Shown: positions 61,949 to 64,000 of the stretch, one piece after another
How the letters are laid out: every line of letters begins with the position of its first letter
Position numbering within the stretch: the stretch's first letter is position 1
Assembly (NCBI GenBank): GCA_964387025.1
Contig: CAYLUZ010000003.1
Location: 310,001-374,000 of the forward strand
Source of the DNA: PNON01 sp964387025
GTDB lineage: Bacteria > Chloroflexota > Anaerolineae > Anaerolineales > Anaerolineaceae
Length of the DNA stretch: 64,000 bases
Reading direction: 5' to 3'
Notes under the pieces: model-generated
The model's input: only the letters and a program-made list of their open reading frames with translations
Told to the model about the DNA's origin: nothing
Database searches by the model: none
Made by a program: the position numbers and the translations under genes

Positions 61949-62920
61949 ATGACAATTAAAAAAGGAAATTTCGATAAGATTTTATCTTCAGAGATCACAT
62001 CTGAAGCAGATTACTTGTCTAGAAGAAGATTTTTAGGAAGAGCTGGGGCAATGGTTGCGGCTGCTACATTAGCTGCCTGTGCCCCAAAAGTGATGCCGTC
62101 TTCGGAGGGTGTTCCCACCGCGGATGGCGCTTCTCTCCTTAATGGATCACTAAGGGATGAATTAGGGAACAAAACGACAGATTATGAGTTTATTACCAAC
62201 TATAACAATTACTATGAGTTTACAACGGATAAAGAATATGTTGCATCACTGAGCACAAAATTCAAATCTGACCCATGGAGCATTGAAGTAACCGGGTTGG
62301 TGAATAAACCAAAGACTTACGGGTTGGAAGATATTATTAATGATTTCTCCCAGGAAGAAAGAATCTACCGGATGCGATGCGTAGAAGGCTGGTCAATGGT
62401 TATCCCTTGGAGTGGATTTTCCCTTTCTGAAATATTGCATCAAGTGGAACCAACCAGTGATGCAAAATTTGTAGCCTTTGAGACGGTTTTTCGACCAGAC
62501 GAGATGCCCGGACAAAAAAGCGGCGGGTATCCTTGGCCATACACAGAAGGATTACGAATGGACGAAGCATTTCATGGTCTTACTACAATAGCAACCGGAA
62601 TATATGGAAAACAATTATTACCCCAAAATGGTGCACCTGTGAGATTGGTTGTTCCCTGGAAATATGGTTTTAAAAGTATTAAATCCATCGTCCGGATAAC
62701 TTTAACGGATAAACAACCAGCTACCCTATGGAATACGATTGGACCAAATGAATATGGATTCTATTCGAATGTGAATCCAAACGTGTCTCATCCAAGGTGG
62801 TCTCAGGATACTGAAAGGATTATCGGTGGTTCAGGACGGATTCCTACTTTAATGTTCAATGGATATGACAAACAAGTAGCACCATTATATGAAGGTATGG
62901 ATTTAATCGAAAATTATTAA
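61949..62920 (+). CDS. msrP: Methionine-sulfoxide reductase catalytic subunit MsrP
   Basis: 323 residues, typical length. Tat signal SRRRFLGRAG followed by a hydrophobic run with AACAP, so it may also be lipid-anchored. Sulfite-oxidase fold with the molybdopterin Cys in RMRCVEGWSMVIPWSGF (near 144), FETVFRPDEMPGQ and the closing GPNEYGFYSNVNP. It repairs oxidised Met in envelope proteins using electrons from MsrQ. AGGAGA before the ATG, 15 bases after the selenoprotein gene, so it is one operon. Confidence 0.95.
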   Translation: MTIKKGNFDKILSSEITSEADYLSRRRFLGRAGAMVAAATLAACAPKVMPSSEGVPTADGASLLNGSLRDELGNKTTDYEFITNYNNYYEFTTDKEYVASLSTKFKSDPWSIEVTGLVNKPKTYGLEDIINDFSQEERIYRMRCVEGWSMVIPWSGFSLSEILHQVEPTSDAKFVAFETVFRPDEMPGQKSGGYPWPYTEGLRMDEAFHGLTTIATGIYGKQLLPQNGAPVRLVVPWKYGFKSIKSIVRITLTDKQPATLWNTIGPNEYGFYSNVNPNVSHPRWSQDTERIIGGSGRIPTLMFNGYDKQVAPLYEGMDLIENY

Positions 62921-63011
62921 CAGGAAAAACGGACAATGCTGTAAAGATCCTGACTACAATAAAGATGTTTTTGAGAATTTTGATGAAGGAAAAATAATTA
63001 AGGTAATACCT

Positions 63012-63728
63012 ATGAGTCACATAGTGAACACGCATAGAAAATCACAAAAAGATATAGAATGGCAAATATTACGCTGGGGAACACATATAGGGTCACTTAT
63101 TCCATTAGCGCTACTGGTATATGATTATTTCACATTTAACCTAACAGCCAACCCTATTCAAGCTGCAACTCAGCATACTGGCCGGACAGCCATCACCTTA
63201 CTTGTGATTATGCTTGCTTGCACACCTATCAATATCCTGTTTAGAACAACGATAGTAACCCGCCTCCGCAAACCGTTAGGGTTGTACGCGTTGCTTTATG
63301 CTGGAATACATTTCATCATTTTCACTATTATTGATTATGGTCTGGTTTTGCCCAGGATCATTACGACATTTTCTCAAAAACCCTACCTGTTGTTAGGACT
63401 GGCCACATTCCTTGTATTGATATTGATGGGTTTAACCTCTTTCAAATGGTGGATGAGAAAGATGGGCAAGAATTGGAAGAGATTGCATAGTCTGGTTTAT
63501 CCAGTTTCAATCCTTATAGTTTTGCATTATGCTATTGCCCAGAAGGGAGATATCTTTGGCCTTCAGGGGAATATTATTAAACCTGTAATTTATGGAATAA
63601 TCATTTTAGTCTTACTGGCAATACGCTTACCATTTGTAAAAAATGGAATATTTAAGTTGCGATCAAGCTTGAATATGCGTAGTATTAATATGAAATCGAA
63701 TACAAACCCTGAGAAAACGAACTTATGA
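63012..63728 (+). CDS. msrQ: Haem-binding membrane subunit MsrQ
   Basis: 238 residues with six helices of the ferric-reductase-like domain. His ligands sit in QHTGRTAITLLVIML, YAGIHFIIF and KRLHSLVYPVSILIVLHYAIAQKGD. It passes electrons from the quinol pool or flavin reductase to MsrP. AAGG precedes the ATG. The stop overlaps the next gene's start (ATGA). The C-terminal 25 residues are an unusual Asn/Ser/Arg-rich tail. Confidence 0.93.
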   Translation: MSHIVNTHRKSQKDIEWQILRWGTHIGSLIPLALLVYDYFTFNLTANPIQAATQHTGRTAITLLVIMLACTPINILFRTTIVTRLRKPLGLYALLYAGIHFIIFTIIDYGLVLPRIITTFSQKPYLLLGLATFLVLILMGLTSFKWWMRKMGKNWKRLHSLVYPVSILIVLHYAIAQKGDIFGLQGNIIKPVIYGIIILVLLAIRLPFVKNGIFKLRSSLNMRSINMKSNTNPEKTNL

Positions 63729-64000
63729 TAGAAAAACAGATCGTCGTAATAGAAGATGAACCAAATGTGGCAGAAGTCGTCGGATTGTATTTACGCCGGG
63801 CAGGTTATGATGTAGTTTTGTATTCTGACGGAAAGATAGCATTGGAAGAATTGGAAAAAGGATTACCTATGTTAGTAATCCTCGACCTTATGCTCCCGGG
63901 AAAAGATGGATGGAGCGTCACCCGCTGGCTAAGGGAACGCAGCGAGGTTCCGATTATCATACTTACAGCACGAATTGAGGAGATGGATCGGATTGCTGGG
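63725..64000 (+). CDS. Response regulator receiver domain, 3'-truncated by window edge
   Basis: Ninety-two codons are visible. CheY-like receiver domain with the acidic pair VIEDEPN, the phospho-acceptor Asp in VILDLMLPGKDGW (near 54) and the Thr in IIILTARIEEMD. Its effector domain lies beyond the window; OmpR-type winged helix is the usual partner. The four-base overlap with msrQ suggests that it regulates, or is co-regulated with, the Met-sulfoxide repair operon. Confidence 0.9.
   Translation, partial: MIEKQIVVIEDEPNVAEVVGLYLRRAGYDVVLYSDGKIALEELEKGLPMLVILDLMLPGKDGWSVTRWLRERSEVPIIILTARIEEMDRIAG

Overview
The window looks like a chromosomal segment of a Chloroflexota bacterium, most likely class Anaerolineae. 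The support is by family resemblance only: many lipoproteins with LysM plus LasA-like M23 domains, a MalT-type LuxR regulator, DUF4386/CPBP membrane protein clusters, a DinG helicase fused to an exonuclease domain, and a T-box in front of serS. No 16S rRNA or ribosomal protein genes are present to confirm this.

Layout. 1-12 kb: a cut-off VWA protein, exonuclease-DinG, small membrane and acetyltransferase genes, a CPBP protease and fhs (formate-tetrahydrofolate ligase). 12-14 kb: two tandem sortase paralogues, the second preceded by two tandem c-di-GMP-I (GEMM) riboswitches with an intrinsic terminator between them. 15.7-22 kb: an operon-like run with selA, an M24 peptidase, tsaD, an ECF sigma/anti-sigma pair, a two-module glutaredoxin-like protein whose second redox motif is UGA-P-Y-C, and OsmC. 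22-30 kb: AAC(3), three tandem LysM/M23 lipoproteins, HIT and two polysaccharide deacetylases. 31.4-36.4 kb: a 4.92-kb integrative element in the 3' end of tRNA-Pro(CGG), carrying a tyrosine recombinase, an HTH/zinc-ribbon protein, a Rep_trans-type initiator, a structured candidate origin, an XRE regulator and small cargo genes. 36.6-47 kb: a MalT-like LuxR regulator followed by DUF4386 paralogues, CPBP proteases, an MDR oxidoreductase and a cation transporter. 47-59.7 kb: a Cys-rich repeat lipoprotein, flavodoxin, an AT-rich HEPN-like gene, an ABC exporter, a SpoIIE phosphatase, an alkyltransferase-like protein, ferritin, and the T-box/serS operon. 59.7-64 kb: an envelope redox cluster of CcdA, a redoxin lipoprotein, a second selenoprotein (thioredoxin-like with UGA in the WTYGxxxC position), MsrP, MsrQ and the start of a response regulator.

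How parts fit together. SelA is encoded 3.4 kb upstream of one in-frame-UGA redox gene, and a second such gene lies 40 kb further on. Both UGA codons replace the first Cys of a CxxC motif, and both are followed at the right distance by a bacterial SECIS-like hairpin. CcdA, the two redoxins and MsrPQ read as an extracytoplasmic thiol/methionine-sulfoxide repair set. The tRNA-Pro element has a clear 38-bp direct repeat at both ends, differing at one base, plus a third decayed copy outside it. Two genes (CPBP near 41.7 kb and the HEPN-like gene near 50.4 kb) each carry one extra base in a homopolymer, which is either a real mutation or an assembly error.
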